Shown here: piece by piece, positions 48,516 to 59,607 of the stretch
How the letters are laid out: every line of letters begins with the position of its first letter
Numbering within the stretch: position 1 is the stretch's first letter
Assembly: GCF_029625315.1 (NCBI RefSeq)
Contig: NZ_CP121110.1
Location: 4,942,501-5,006,500 of the forward strand
Reading direction: 5' to 3'
Origin: Flavobacterium ginsengisoli
GTDB lineage: Bacteria; Bacteroidota; Bacteroidia; Flavobacteriales; Flavobacteriaceae
Length of the DNA stretch: 64,000 nucleotides
Translations under genes and position numbers: made by a program
The notes under the pieces: generated by a model
Database searches by the model: none
Seen by the model: only the letters and a program-made list of their open reading frames with translations
What the model was told of the DNA's origin: nothing

Positions 48516-51500
48516 ATGAAATTAAATTTACAACCAAAAAAACCTTACAAAAAACTTAAAAAAAGATTCCCAAAGTTCATTTTTCTGCTCATTTATGGGC
48601 GCTATGCACTGTTTTTATGGTGTTGTGCAGTTTTACTGGACAAGCACAAAGTGTTACCATAAACTTTAAAGATACTCCTTTAGAAAAAGTGCTAAAAGAA
48701 GTGGCTAAACAAGCTAATTTCGAAGTTTTTTATACTCAAAAATTGCTTAAAGATTCGAAACCAGTTAGCATTAGTGTTAAGAGTGCGAATGTAAATGAGG
48801 TTTTAAATCAGATCTTTAAAAATCAAAATGTAAAATATACAATTACCAACCAAACTATCGTGGTAACGGCTCCAAAAACCGAAGAGCGGGGAAACGGATT
48901 GATAGATATACGAGGCAAGGTAGTAAATAATAGAAACGAGCCTTTTCCTGGTGTATCTGTAACCATTTGGGGAACTAATCGAGTTAGTGTAACTGATTTT
49001 GACGGTAGCTTTTATTTTGAAAAAGTGCCATCAAATGGAGTTTTGGATTGTACAGGATTAACAATTGAAAAAAAATCTTTTGGCATTAATGACCGAACAG
49101 AACTTACTCTTGTTGTCGAAGACAAAGTTGTCGCTATGAAGGAAGTTGTGGTAACTGGTTTTCAGACTATTGCAAGAAGCAATTTTACAGGTGCAATTGC
49201 TAAAGTGGATGAAAAAGTTTTAAACGAAAACATTAATGCCAATTTATCAAGCGCTCTTGAAGGCCGTGTGGCTGGTTTAATGTTTCAAAAAAATCCAAGT
49301 GGGTCGGCGGCAGACAAACCAATATTAAGAGGTATGGGAACTTTTTCTGACCAAGTTGGATATAGTCCGCTTTTAGTCATAGATGGTCTTCCAACGGAGT
49401 TGACTTTAGACGATATTAATCCTTATGATATCGAAAGTGTAGATGTTCTTAAAGATGCGGCGGCAGCATCTATTTATGGCTCTAGGGCTGCAAACGGTAT
49501 TATCGTTTTAACTACCAAAAAAGGAAATGGTAGGCTGAAAGTAAGTATTAATTCTGATTTCTTTATTGCTGAAAAACCTAATTTAAGGGATATGAATTAT
49601 GCTTCTACAAGCGATTTAATTGATTATGAGCAAGCGGTTTATAATAGAGAAAGAGCAAGATATGCTGATACAGCAACTATGTTCAACAGTTATGGCGATA
49701 TTGGAAGTAGCAGTATGAAATATTACAGTCCGCTTTATCAGCTAAATAGAGATTTAGAAGAAGGCGTAATCAACAATGCTGATTATAATAGTACAATTGC
49801 GCAATGGAGAAAAAACGATTACAATAAAGATTACCGCAATAATGTTTGGCAGAACGAATTTAGACAACGTTACAATATTGCTTTTTCTGGAAGCACAACG
49901 AGACAGAATACGTATGTGTCACTTAATTACGACGAATCAAAAAATCGTATAAAGTATAATAATAGCCGTGCATTTAATCTTTATGCAAAAAGCAGTTTTC
50001 AGTTAAATAACTGGCTGAATGCTACATTTGGAGTAAACGGAACGTACAGTAACGATGATGTAACCGATTCTAGTTACAATAATTACGATATTCAAAAAAG
50101 ATACGAGCGTATTACAGATGATAACGGAGCTCTTGTAATGTCACCATTTGTTGGTATTAATGACGGTTTTACTTCGGGTAGTGTAATTAATCCTTATGTG
50201 GCTAGAAAAATTGGAGCTTTAAGCGGTTTCAAATCAACAGAATTTAATGTTTTAGATGCGCTTAAAGAAGGGATTGAACAGCAAAATTCATTAAGCTTAA
50301 GAACTTTTGCTAATGTAAAAGCAAAATTATATAAAGGATTAAGCTTTAACACTCAATTTCAGTACGAAGTACGACGAAATGATAATGAGCAATATTATGA
50401 TATTGACTCTTACAAAATGCGTTATGCAATTAACTCTTTAACAGGATACAATCCAACAACAAATTCCTATACATATGTAGATGGTTTTTCATCAGGAGGC
50501 CGATACAAACAATCAAGCAGTCAAGCGAGTAATTATTCGTTTAGAAATCAATTAGATTTTAATCAGGATTTTGCAGATGGAAAACATTCTATTAATGCAT
50601 TAGCTGGTTTTGAAATGCGCGAAACTTTTGTACCAAGAACAATTGAGCAATTAAGATACGGTTATGATCCTGTAACACTTAGTTCTGCGGTACTTAATAA
50701 TTTAGCGTTAAGCCAAACTGGTGTTGCGAGTTATATTTATGGAAGTAACCGTACGCTAGCGGCTTTAGGAAGAACACAGACTGAAATTTTACATCGATAT
50801 TTTTCAGTTTTTAGCACAGCAAGTTATACTTATTTATCTAAATATAATGTTACAGGAAGCTACCGTGTTGATAGAGCCGATTTGTTTGGAGTAGATCCAA
50901 AGTATAAAAATCGTCCATTATGGTCTGTAGGTTTAGGATGGAATATCAGTAATGAAGATTTCATGAAAGAGACAAAATGGGTAAGCATGCTAAAATTAAG
51001 AGCTACTTATGGTATTAACGGAAATATTGATCAAAGTACAACTCCATATATTACAGCAACAAGAAGAAATGATAACTTATATCAATCTTTACAATATACC
51101 AATATTACAGCACAGCCTAACCCAATGTTAAGATGGGAAAAAACGCAAAGCACCAATTTGGGTGTTGATTACAGTTTATTCCGTGCAAAGTTAAATGGTA
51201 GTATTGATGTGTATCGTAAATACAGCAGTGATTTGTTAGCAACAACAGATCTAGATCCGACAGTTGGAGCTTTGTCAAGAAGAATAAATGCTGGAGCATT
51301 GTTAAACAAAGGAGTAGAACTAAGTGTAGGATCTGAGTGGTACAATACAGGTGATTTACGTATTTCTTCTAACTTAATTTTTGCTTTCAACGAAACAACG
51401 GTTAAAAAAGTTACAAGAGCTCAATCTACAGCTTCTGTTTATGTGTCTTCGCCAGCAAATTACTTTTTAGAAAATGAAGCATATAATAGTTTATATGCTT

Positions 51501-52150
51501 ACAAATATGGAGGAACTGTTAATGGATATCCTTATGTTTTGGATGAAAATGGAAATCCGTCAATTACTTTTGATGATAATGGAAACCCAATTTCGACTTC
51601 AGTAAAAACAGTTACAAACCCAGATGCTTTGGTTAACATGGGAACTTTGATGCCAAAATATACGGGATCGATTTCTCAACGTTTTTCATACAAACAATTT
51701 GATTTGAATTTCTTGTTTGTTTTCTCTGGAGGAAACGTAATGCGCAAAGAAACTCTTGATATGGGTTCTGATTTAGTGAACCTTTCAGGAATTGCAGATC
51801 GTTATACAGATACAAACAGAAATGGAAACACTCGTTTGTATGTAGATTTTGACGAAAGTATGAGAAACTACGCAACAACTATAAGCAGTCAGTGGAGAAA
51901 TTCAAGTGCAAATGTTGTAGACGGTGATTACATAAAACTTAGAAATATATCATTAGGGTATAATTTGCCAAAAGCTTTTGCAAACAAAATTAAAATGGCA
52001 TCGGCAAAGTTTACTTTTCAAGTAAATAATCTTTGGTATTGGAGTGCTTGCGGAAATCATATTGATCCAGAAGTTTATAGTGCAAACTCTGCTACACGTA
52101 ATTTACCGTTACCAAGAACTTATTTACTTGGTTTTAATCTTACTCTTTAA
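48516..52150 (+). CDS. Signal-transducing SusC/RagA TonB-dependent transporter; start region frameshifted
   Basis: An approximately 1211-residue outer-membrane transporter. It has an STN signalling domain (VTINFKDTPLEKVLKEVAKQ) ahead of a carboxypeptidase-regulatory domain, the TonB plug (VVVTGFQTIARSNFTGAIAKV, LVIDGLPTELTLDDI, LKDAAAASIYGSRAANGIIVLTTKKG) and a barrel ending in LLGFNLTL. The start is placed at ATG 48516 (MKLNLQPKKPYKKLKK). That frame joins the main frame only if one A is restored in the A runs of about 48536-48564; otherwise ATG 48617 would start it, with a poor signal peptide. The STN domain and adjacent FecI/FecR indicate substrate-induced signalling. Confidence 0.9.
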
Positions 52151-52154
52151 AATA

Positions 52155-53579
52155 ATGAAAAAGATATATATAACACTAATAACGCTAGTGATGTTAACAG
52201 CATCATCATGCGAAGAATACACAGATGTTACACCAAAAGGAGCTTTGGTGGTAGAAACGCCAGAACAATTTCTTGAATTGGTGTCGCTGCCAAACAGAGG
52301 TTACCCGATCAATAACTTTCAGTATTTGTCAGATGATCAATGGATGCGTGAAGCCAATGTAATCGGAAGAACGCCAAACATCGATATCATTAATTTTACT
52401 TTTGACGAAAGCGTAGACCGAGTTTCTTTAATGACTGGTTCAAGTTTTTATAATCAAGCTTATACCTATATCAACCGATGGAATACAATTATTTCTTTAG
52501 TAGATAACAGTAAAGGAGATGAAAGCGTAAAGAGATTAGCCAAAGCTGAAGCTAAAATTTACAGAGCTTATGATCACTTTTTATTGGTAAATACTTATGC
52601 AAAAGGTTATGACCCGCAGACTGCTGCAACTGATGGAGGAATTTGCATCATGGATAAATTTGATCTAGAAGCACAGCCAGCAAAAGCTACTGTTGCTCAG
52701 GTTTACAATTTTATTCAGAAAGATATAGAAGATGCATTGCCATATCTTCAAGAAAAACCAACAGATGTTTATCATCCGTCACTTGCATTTGCTTATGCTT
52801 TTAAAGCGAAAGTGCATTTGTTTAAACGTGAAATCGCAGAGGCAGAATCGGCAGCGCAAAAATCGTTGAGCTATAACAATCAGATTTTTGATATGGTAGC
52901 ATATAATACAAAAGGCGGACCTACGGCACTTGCTGTACCAGCTGCAGATAACGTTGAGGTTTTGAGTTATATGTACATGACAGGTTATAATGAAATGAAT
53001 TTTGCTCAGAGTTATATTATTAGTCCTGAACTGCGAAATTTATTCGGAACAAACGATGCTCGTTTTAATTTGTTCTTCAATTCTACAAGTACAACCAATT
53101 TAGATCAAGGTTCGAATACAGCGTACTGGGCAACTCAATATACGAGATTCTTTTACCCAACAGTTGGAATGAAAACAACAGAAGTATATTTAATTCTTGC
53201 TGAATGTTATGCGAGAGAAAATAGACTTAGCGAATCGGTAGATGTTTTAAATACATTAAGAGCAAAACGTATTTTATCAGGTACAATAAACTTAGAGGTT
53301 CCTGCTACAAGAAAAGAAATAATGGAACTTGTAATTAACGAAAGAAGAAAAGAATTGCTTTTAGGTTTTAATAGATTTTTTGATTTAAAAAGACTGAATA
53401 CAGAATCTGAATATGCAAAGACAGTTACGAGAGTATTTCCAATTGTAAACAAAACAGTTCCGCAGAAAACATATACTTTACAGCCTAATTCAAGACTATA
53501 CATTGTTCCGTTCCCTTTATCGGCATTGACAAAAAATCCAAAACTTACTTTAAATACAGACGAAAAAGTTCCGTTTTAA
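52155..53579 (+). CDS. SusD/RagB-like lipoprotein
   Basis: A 474-residue SusD-family lipoprotein with lipobox TASSC (Cys19) and the domain hallmarks KAEAKIYRAYDHFLLVNTYAKGY and VINERRKELLLGFNRFFDLKR. The start at 52155 is used because it gives this signal peptide; it begins 4 bases after the susC stop. It is the partner of the SusC above. Shorter than the SusD at 5872. Confidence 0.92.
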   Translation: MKKIYITLITLVMLTASSCEEYTDVTPKGALVVETPEQFLELVSLPNRGYPINNFQYLSDDQWMREANVIGRTPNIDIINFTFDESVDRVSLMTGSSFYNQAYTYINRWNTIISLVDNSKGDESVKRLAKAEAKIYRAYDHFLLVNTYAKGYDPQTAATDGGICIMDKFDLEAQPAKATVAQVYNFIQKDIEDALPYLQEKPTDVYHPSLAFAYAFKAKVHLFKREIAEAESAAQKSLSYNNQIFDMVAYNTKGGPTALAVPAADNVEVLSYMYMTGYNEMNFAQSYIISPELRNLFGTNDARFNLFFNSTSTTNLDQGSNTAYWATQYTRFFYPTVGMKTTEVYLILAECYARENRLSESVDVLNTLRAKRILSGTINLEVPATRKEIMELVINERRKELLLGFNRFFDLKRLNTESEYAKTVTRVFPIVNKTVPQKTYTLQPNSRLYIVPFPLSALTKNPKLTLNTDEKVPF

Positions 53580-53584
53580 TTCCA

Positions 53585-56021
53585 ATGAAAAAGATAATTA
53601 TTTCCCTAATCATGCTGTCGGTTTGGCAGACATGGTTTTGCCCAGACTCCAGAAAAAAAAGCCGATAGTACCAGCACACAGCCAAAAGGCATGCAGGCTT
53701 ATAATAAAGTAATTACAGATAAGGCTAAAAACAAATCAGGTCTTTTTACTGTTAGCCAAGTTGATGCTAAATATTACTTTCAGATTCCTGACAGTTTATT
53801 TAATCGATACATGTTGGTTGTAACAAGATATCTTTCTACGCCTGAAGGTTTTGGAAGTTTTGGTGGAGAAAAAACGAACGAACAGACAATCTATTTTGAA
53901 AAAGGTTCGAATAATACAGTCTATTTAAGATCGCTTCAATACAGACAAGATGTTCGTTCTGCCGATTCTATGCTGGCAAAAGCATTAGAAGGAAGCAACG
54001 AAAATCCGATTGTGGCTGCATTTCCAATCAAAACAACCAATCCAGACACAAAAGATGTAGTTATTGAAGTAACAGACGTTTTCAAAAAAGATAACGCGAT
54101 GTTTTCTATCGGAAATCAGGACAAAACAGAGAAAAAATTAAGTTCTCTTGCTGATGATAAATCTTTTGTTGAAAGTATAGATACATATCCCATTAATATT
54201 GAAGCCAAAACAACAAAAACCTACACGAGTTCTACTGCAAGTAGCGGAAGCATCACATTACGATTAAACACTTCTATTGTACTGCTTCCGAAAACGCCAA
54301 TGCGAAAACGTTTCTTTGATGAAAGGGTAGGTTATTTTGCTAATAAATATGTTTTGTTTGATGATGATGAACAGCGCGCTCAAAAGAAATTTATTGTTCA
54401 ACGCTACCGTTTAGAGCCAAAAGACAAAGACATTAAAAAGTACTTGAGAGGCGAATTGGTAGAACCCAAAAAACAAATTGTTTATTATATCGATCCAGCA
54501 ACGCCAAAAAAATGGAGGCCTTATTTAATTGCAGGTATCAACGATTGGCAGAAAGCTTTTGAAGCGGCAGGATTTAAAAATGCTATTGTAGGTAAAGAAT
54601 GGCCAGAAGATGATAAAACCATGAGTTTGGAAGATGCAAGATATTCTGTAGTACGATATTTAGCTTCTGAAACACCAAATGCTTACGGACCAAGAATTAG
54701 TGATCCAAGAAGTGGTGAAATTATGGAAAGCCACGTTGGCTGGTATCATAATGTAATGAAATTGGTTCAAAGATGGTACATGATTCAAGCCGGGCCTTTA
54801 GATCCAAGAGCAAGAAAAATGCATCTGGATGATGAATTGATGGGACAATTAATTCGTTTTGTTTCTTCTCACGAAATTGGGCATACGATTGGTTTGCGTC
54901 ATAATATGGGAGCGAGCAGTGCAACTCCAGTAGAAAAACTTCGCGATAAAAAATGGGTCGAAGAAAATGGACACACTGTTTCTATTATGGATTATGCCCG
55001 TTTTAATTATGTAGCACAGCCAGAAGATAATATTAGTCCAAAAGGCCTTTATCCGCGTATTGGGAGTTATGATAAATGGGCTGTTGAATGGGGGTATAAA
55101 TATTATACAAACACTAAAGACGAATTTGAAGAAGAAAAATTATTGGCCAAATTAACAACCGATAGTTTAACAGCAAATCCGAAATTATGGTTTGGAGGAG
55201 AAGGTAAAGACGAAGATCCGCGTAGTCAATCTGAAGATCTTGGAGACGATGCGGTACTTGCGAGCGATTACGGAATTAAAAACTTAAAGCGTGTTGTGCC
55301 TCATCTTATCGAATGGACCTATCAGCCAAACGATCCGTACGATAATTTAGCAGACATGCACAAAGCAGTAGTAAGACAATACGGATTGTATTTGTATCAT
55401 GTTCTAAAATATATCGGAAACAACTATATCACAAAAAGAACAGTAGATGAAAAAGGAGTAGTTTATAAACCAGTTCCTAAAGCAAAAGTAAAAGCGGCAA
55501 TAGATTATTTAGGAAGACAATTGTTTGTTTCACCGCTTTGGATGTATCCGCAAGAAATTGATGATCTTATTGCTTTAAAGAGAGAAGACCAAATTTCAGA
55601 TCAGCAGAATCAAGTGTTGAATATGTTGTTGAGCTCTGGAATGCTTTATAATATTAGTTTGAAGTCGATGCAATCTGAAGGAGCTTATACAGTTCCTGAG
55701 TTTTTAAACGATGTACAGCAAATCGTTTGGGTGAAATTTAGCGGAGACGAAAAACAAGATTATTACAGAAGAAGTTTTCAGCGAGGCTATATTGAAAAGT
55801 TAGGAATGCTTTTATTGCCAAAAGAACTAGAGCCTGGCAAAGCTTCGAATACGGCACAACGCAGTGATGTGAGATTGTATGGAAAACAGCATCTTTTAAA
55901 GTTAAAAACAGATATCACGAAATTGATGAGTGCTTCAACAGGAATCAACAAAGACCACTACGAAAGCATCTTAATAGAAATAGATAAAATCATTACCAAA
56001 TTAGATAAACCTACATCATGA
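53585..56021 (+). CDS. Large zinc metalloprotease (DUF5117/DUF4953-type, gluzincin-like); frameshifted
   Basis: A repaired 811-residue secreted zinc metalloprotease. The zinc site is SSHEIGHTIGLRHNMGAS near residue 428, an HExxHxxGxxH motif. N-terminal DUF5118/DUF5117-like and C-terminal DUF4953-like regions are recognised from sequence character. The signal-peptide region is disrupted at 53626-53631 (GCAGAC for GCAGC); removal gives SVWQHGFAQTPEKKADST, a proper cleavage region. It starts 5 bases after susD, and its stop overlaps the next gene by 4 bases. A protein or peptide substrate for the SusCD pair is suggested, since the unit has a protease and no glycosidase. Confidence 0.85.
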
Positions 56022-56540
56022 AAAATTTATTAGTTATAATATTTGTTTTCTTTAGCTTTTTAGCACAAGCACAACTAACTTCAAAAGAAGAAGTAACTCC
56101 TGAGTTGGTTGCAAAACGTGAAGCAGAGAAAAAAGAAATTACAAAAAGCTATTTAGCTTTAAAAAATAGCTTTTTGACATCTGATAGTTTAGCAGTTGTT
56201 AAAAATGCAGAAGCTTTAAAAAGCTCTTTAAAAAATTTCAAGTTTAAGAAATTAAGCTTAGAAAATATGAATGCAGACCACCACTTCAAGAAGAGAAATT
56301 ATTGAATTGGCAACAGCATTAACAGCAACAAAAAACATCAATAAACAGCGCAAGATTTTTGAAACGCTTTCAGTAAAATATTGGGATCAGGTTTCAAAAT
56401 TTAAACCTGCAGATGAGACATTATATTTACAAGTTTGCCCAATGACTGGAGCAGTTTGGACAAGTGATAGTAAGGAAATCAAAAATCCGTACTATCCTAA
56501 AAATATGCTGACTTGCGGCGAAGTGAAAGCAAGTTTGTAG
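56018..56540 (+). CDS. DUF3347 periplasmic protein; frameshifted
   Basis: A repaired 173-residue protein with a signal peptide (MKNLLVIIFVFFSFLAQAQ). The C-terminal part matches DUF3347, with CPMTGAVWTSDSKEIKNPYYPKNMLTCGEV. Cys, Met and Cys residues in this motif, and its common occurrence on copper or mercury efflux adaptors, suggest possible metal binding. The frame breaks at 56273-56278 (GCAGAC for GCAGC), restoring NMNAATTSRREIIELA. It overlaps the metalloprotease stop by 4 bases, so the two are coupled. Confidence 0.82.
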
Positions 56541-56643
56541 TTTTTTTAATTTTGAATTAGTTTGATAAATGCGGTCTCTTAAGGAGCCGTATTTGTCGTT
56601 TCTGAAATACACAGCTTTTGTGACCAAATTTTAGATTATAAAT

Positions 56644-56682
56644 AAAAAAGCCTTTTCTAGAAATTTTAGAAAAGGCTTTTTT
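56644..56682 (+). terminator. Rho-independent terminator after the DUF3347 gene
   Basis: Stem AAAAAAGCCTTTTCTA (56644-56659) with TAGAAAAGGCTTTTTT (56667-56682) and more T. It ends the FecI-to-DUF3347 unit. The stretch from here to 57159 is AT-rich and holds only a possible short minus-strand ORF. Confidence 0.88.
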
Positions 56683-56731
56683 TATAATTTTTTTAGATGA
56701 TTATTTATTGTTTAATAATTTTTCCAGAGCT

Positions 56732-56899
56732 TTAATTTATTCCTTTTAAAGCTTCAATTGAAATTCTCATTGAATTTGAGATTTGTTTGAGCTCTTGAAT
56801 ATCAAAAATAAAAACATCTTGCAAATATTCTTTTTTGTCAGGTATAAAGAATGAATAGTTTTTTATATGTAAGTTTTTCAGATAAATAATATATATCAT
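56732..56899 (-). CDS. Possible 55-residue ORF, unknown
   Basis: An uninterrupted 55-codon ORF on the minus strand (MIYIIYLKNLHIKNYSFFIP ...) in an otherwise gene-free 600-base stretch. It has hydrophobic and charged halves and no recognised family. It could be a short real gene, a gene remnant, or chance in AT-rich sequence. Confidence 0.3.
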   Translation of the reverse strand: MIYIIYLKNLHIKNYSFFIPDKKEYLQDVFIFDIQELKQISNSMRISIEALKGIN

Positions 56900-57159
56900 T
56901 TTTTAAATAAAATGGTTTCCTAAGAAAAAAAAGCTAACTTTATAATGTTGAAAGGGAGCTGATTACTAAAATTAAAGATTGCACTTTTGAATATTTTTAA
57001 TTTTAAATGCAAATAAATACTCCTTCAATAATAGAGCTGTGATACTTTTAAGTTCCCCAGATTAAAAGTGTGGATTTATGCAGTTACTCCAAGTTTAAAA
57101 TAATAATGTTTAGTTATATATGTAAATGAATATTTAAAAATTAAATTAAGAGCAATGTT

Positions 57160-58618
57160 ATGAAGATACAACTTTTAAAAGCCAAGTTTTATTTAATTCT
57201 CTTTTCAGTTGCTCTTATTAGTTTGGAGGTAAATGCCCAAACAGCATCGCTTGAATATTGTTTTAATGCCGCAAAACAAAATAATATTTCGCTCAAGCAA
57301 GCCAAATCGGGCTTAAAAACAGTAGAATATAATCTTCAGGCTGAAAAGAACAGTTATTTTCCAAAAGTAGATCTTTTATCCAGCTATACTTATTTAAGCA
57401 GTCCTTTAACAATTAATCTGCAGTCAGTTAAAGACGGAATTGTAGAAGGGTCATCAAAGCAGAGTGTCAATACGGCCAATCAGATATATAATGAAATCAC
57501 TGGAGGTAATTTATCGCAAGCCGCGCAGGATCGAATTTATAATACTTCGAAAACTATAATCGGAGGCATTTATCCTAATTATAATCCGTCTTTAAGCGAA
57601 CAGTCTTATTTTTTGGCAGGTGTGGGAGTGAGGCAACCTCTTTATTTAGGAAATAAATTAAACTCTTCTGTAGATCTTGCTCAGTCTGTCGTTACTTCGG
57701 CTGGACTTAATGTCGAAGCTGTAGATAAAGAAGTAACTTTCTTAATAACACTTCAATATTTAAGAATACTGTATCTTAATTCTTTAATGCAGAAACAGCA
57801 AATGATTATTACGGCTTTAGATAAAAATAAAACCTATGCCGAAGAGTCTGTAAAAAATGAAATTCTGCCTCCATATCAAAAAAATTGGACGAATGTAGTT
57901 TTAATTCAAGCAAAAAGTCAATTTAACTCCATCGAGAATGATAAAAAAAATGCACAAATTGAATTGAACAAATTGATGGGAGCCGATCTGGATCAGGTTT
58001 TGACAATTTCGGATACATTAAATTACAATAGAATTAATTTAAGCGAACCAAAGAAAGATTTTTGGCTTACCAATCCGGTTCAGCAAATGGCAGAAAACAA
58101 AATAGCATATGCTGAAACTGCTGAAAAAATAAGTAAATCTCTAGCATTGCCAAACGTTTTTGCTGTTGGAAATTTCAACCTTTATCAAAAAGATCTTCCT
58201 GTTGCCATTCCAGATTGGTTTGTTGCTTTAGAATTGCAATGGACTTTATTTAATGCCCAAACAAGTAAACGTACACAGGTTGCTAAACAACTAATCGACG
58301 AAGCTAGATTAGGAGAAGAAAATGTGAGTTTGTCTGCTTCAGGTAAAGTCTAAAGTCGCAAAAAATAAAATGGATTCTCTTGAAAAAGATGTTGAAGCAC
58401 TAGAAGCAGCGCGAAAAGAAGCTCGTACTACTAGTACCTTGATAACACAAAGAATGAACAATCAAATGTCATCGCCAAAAGATGTTAATGATGCTCTGCT
58501 AGTTGAAACAGAGATAGAAAAAGTATACTATACGGCTGTTTTTGGGTATTATGTGGCACTTGCAGAATATTTAAATAGTATAGGAGAACCAACAAGAATC
58601 ACTCAATTTATTAAATAG
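57160..58618 (+). CDS. TolC-like outer-membrane efflux protein; frameshifted
   Basis: A repaired 485-residue outer-membrane factor with a signal peptide (cleavage near VNAQ, residue 27). TolC-like repeats are YCFNAAKQNNISLKQAKSGLKTVEY in the first half and LQWTLFNAQTSKRTQVAKQLIDEA in the second. The frame breaks at 58332-58337 (GTCTGC for GCTGC), restoring NVSLLLQVKSKVAKNKMDSLEKD. Its stop is directly followed by the start of the HlyD-like gene. It opens a TolC-HlyD-ABC-ABC operon. Confidence 0.87.
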
Positions 58619-59607
58619 ATGAAAGATATTTTTAAAAATTATTGGGCGTCGCTAATTCCGATTTTGGTAGTTGTTATAGCATTGATCTTTTTTCTTAAAG
58701 GAAATAATGATTCAGAAAATAACTTTATTGGAATGGTTGATGCATCAAGTGTCGATGTTGCGGCCGAGTTTCGGGCAGACTCGATTCCTTATTGGTAAAA
58801 CAAGGTGATACGGTGCACACAGGCCAATTGGTTGCTATACTTCGTTCAAACGAAATCAATGCGATAAAGGCACAAGCATTGGCAGCAATTGATGCTGCAA
58901 AAGGACAGCAGGAATTGCTTACTCAAGGTGCAAGACCAGAACTTATTGAAGCGACTTCAAAGCTATATCAAATAAGTGAGGAGCAATACAAATTGTTTAG
59001 CACTACTTACGATAGAATGGAACGTTTGTATAATGCTGATGTAATATCGGGTCAAGAAAAAGATGTCTTTTATTTTAAATTTCAGGCGGCAAAAAAAGAA
59101 ATGGAAACCGCAAAATTAAACCTGAAAATGCTAAAAGACGGTGCAAGACCAGAATTATTAAAAACGGCAAATGCAATTGTAAAACAAGCCGAAGAGGCAT
59201 ACGAACTAACAAAAGCGCTTGGCGATAATACTAGAGTGTTGGCTCCGGCAGATGGTGTGATCTCGAGTATGGTTACCCATCAGGGAGAAATTGTTTCTAT
59301 TGGTTATCCTATGATGACTATTGAAAAGAAAAATTCGACGGTAATAAAATTTAATATCAGGCAAGACAAAGCAAATCTCCTTAAAGTGGGGACTAAAGCT
59401 TCTGTAAAAGTTCCTGGCTGCGATCCTGAAGTTTTTGATGTCTTAGTTAGTTCTATTGCTCCAACATTAGAATTTGCCAATTGGGTGCCTTCTAAAGATA
59501 AAGGCGAGTTTGAACTCAGAACATTTACAATTGAGTTTAGACCTGAAAAATTAGCGGAAATAAAAGGATTACGTTCAGGTATGACGGCTTCACTAATTCT
59601 ACCTTGA
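58619..59607 (+). CDS. HlyD/YhiI-family membrane-fusion protein; frameshifted
   Basis: A repaired 329-residue periplasmic adaptor with an N-terminal membrane helix (about residues 9-27), the lipoyl-type domain (VDASSVDVAAEFPGRLDSLLVKQGDTV), two coiled-coil repeats that each contain GARPEL, and a beta-barrel end. The frame breaks at 58769-58775, where TTCCGGG reads TTCGGG; adding one C gives the family EFPGRL sequence. It starts immediately after the TolC-like gene. Confidence 0.87.
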
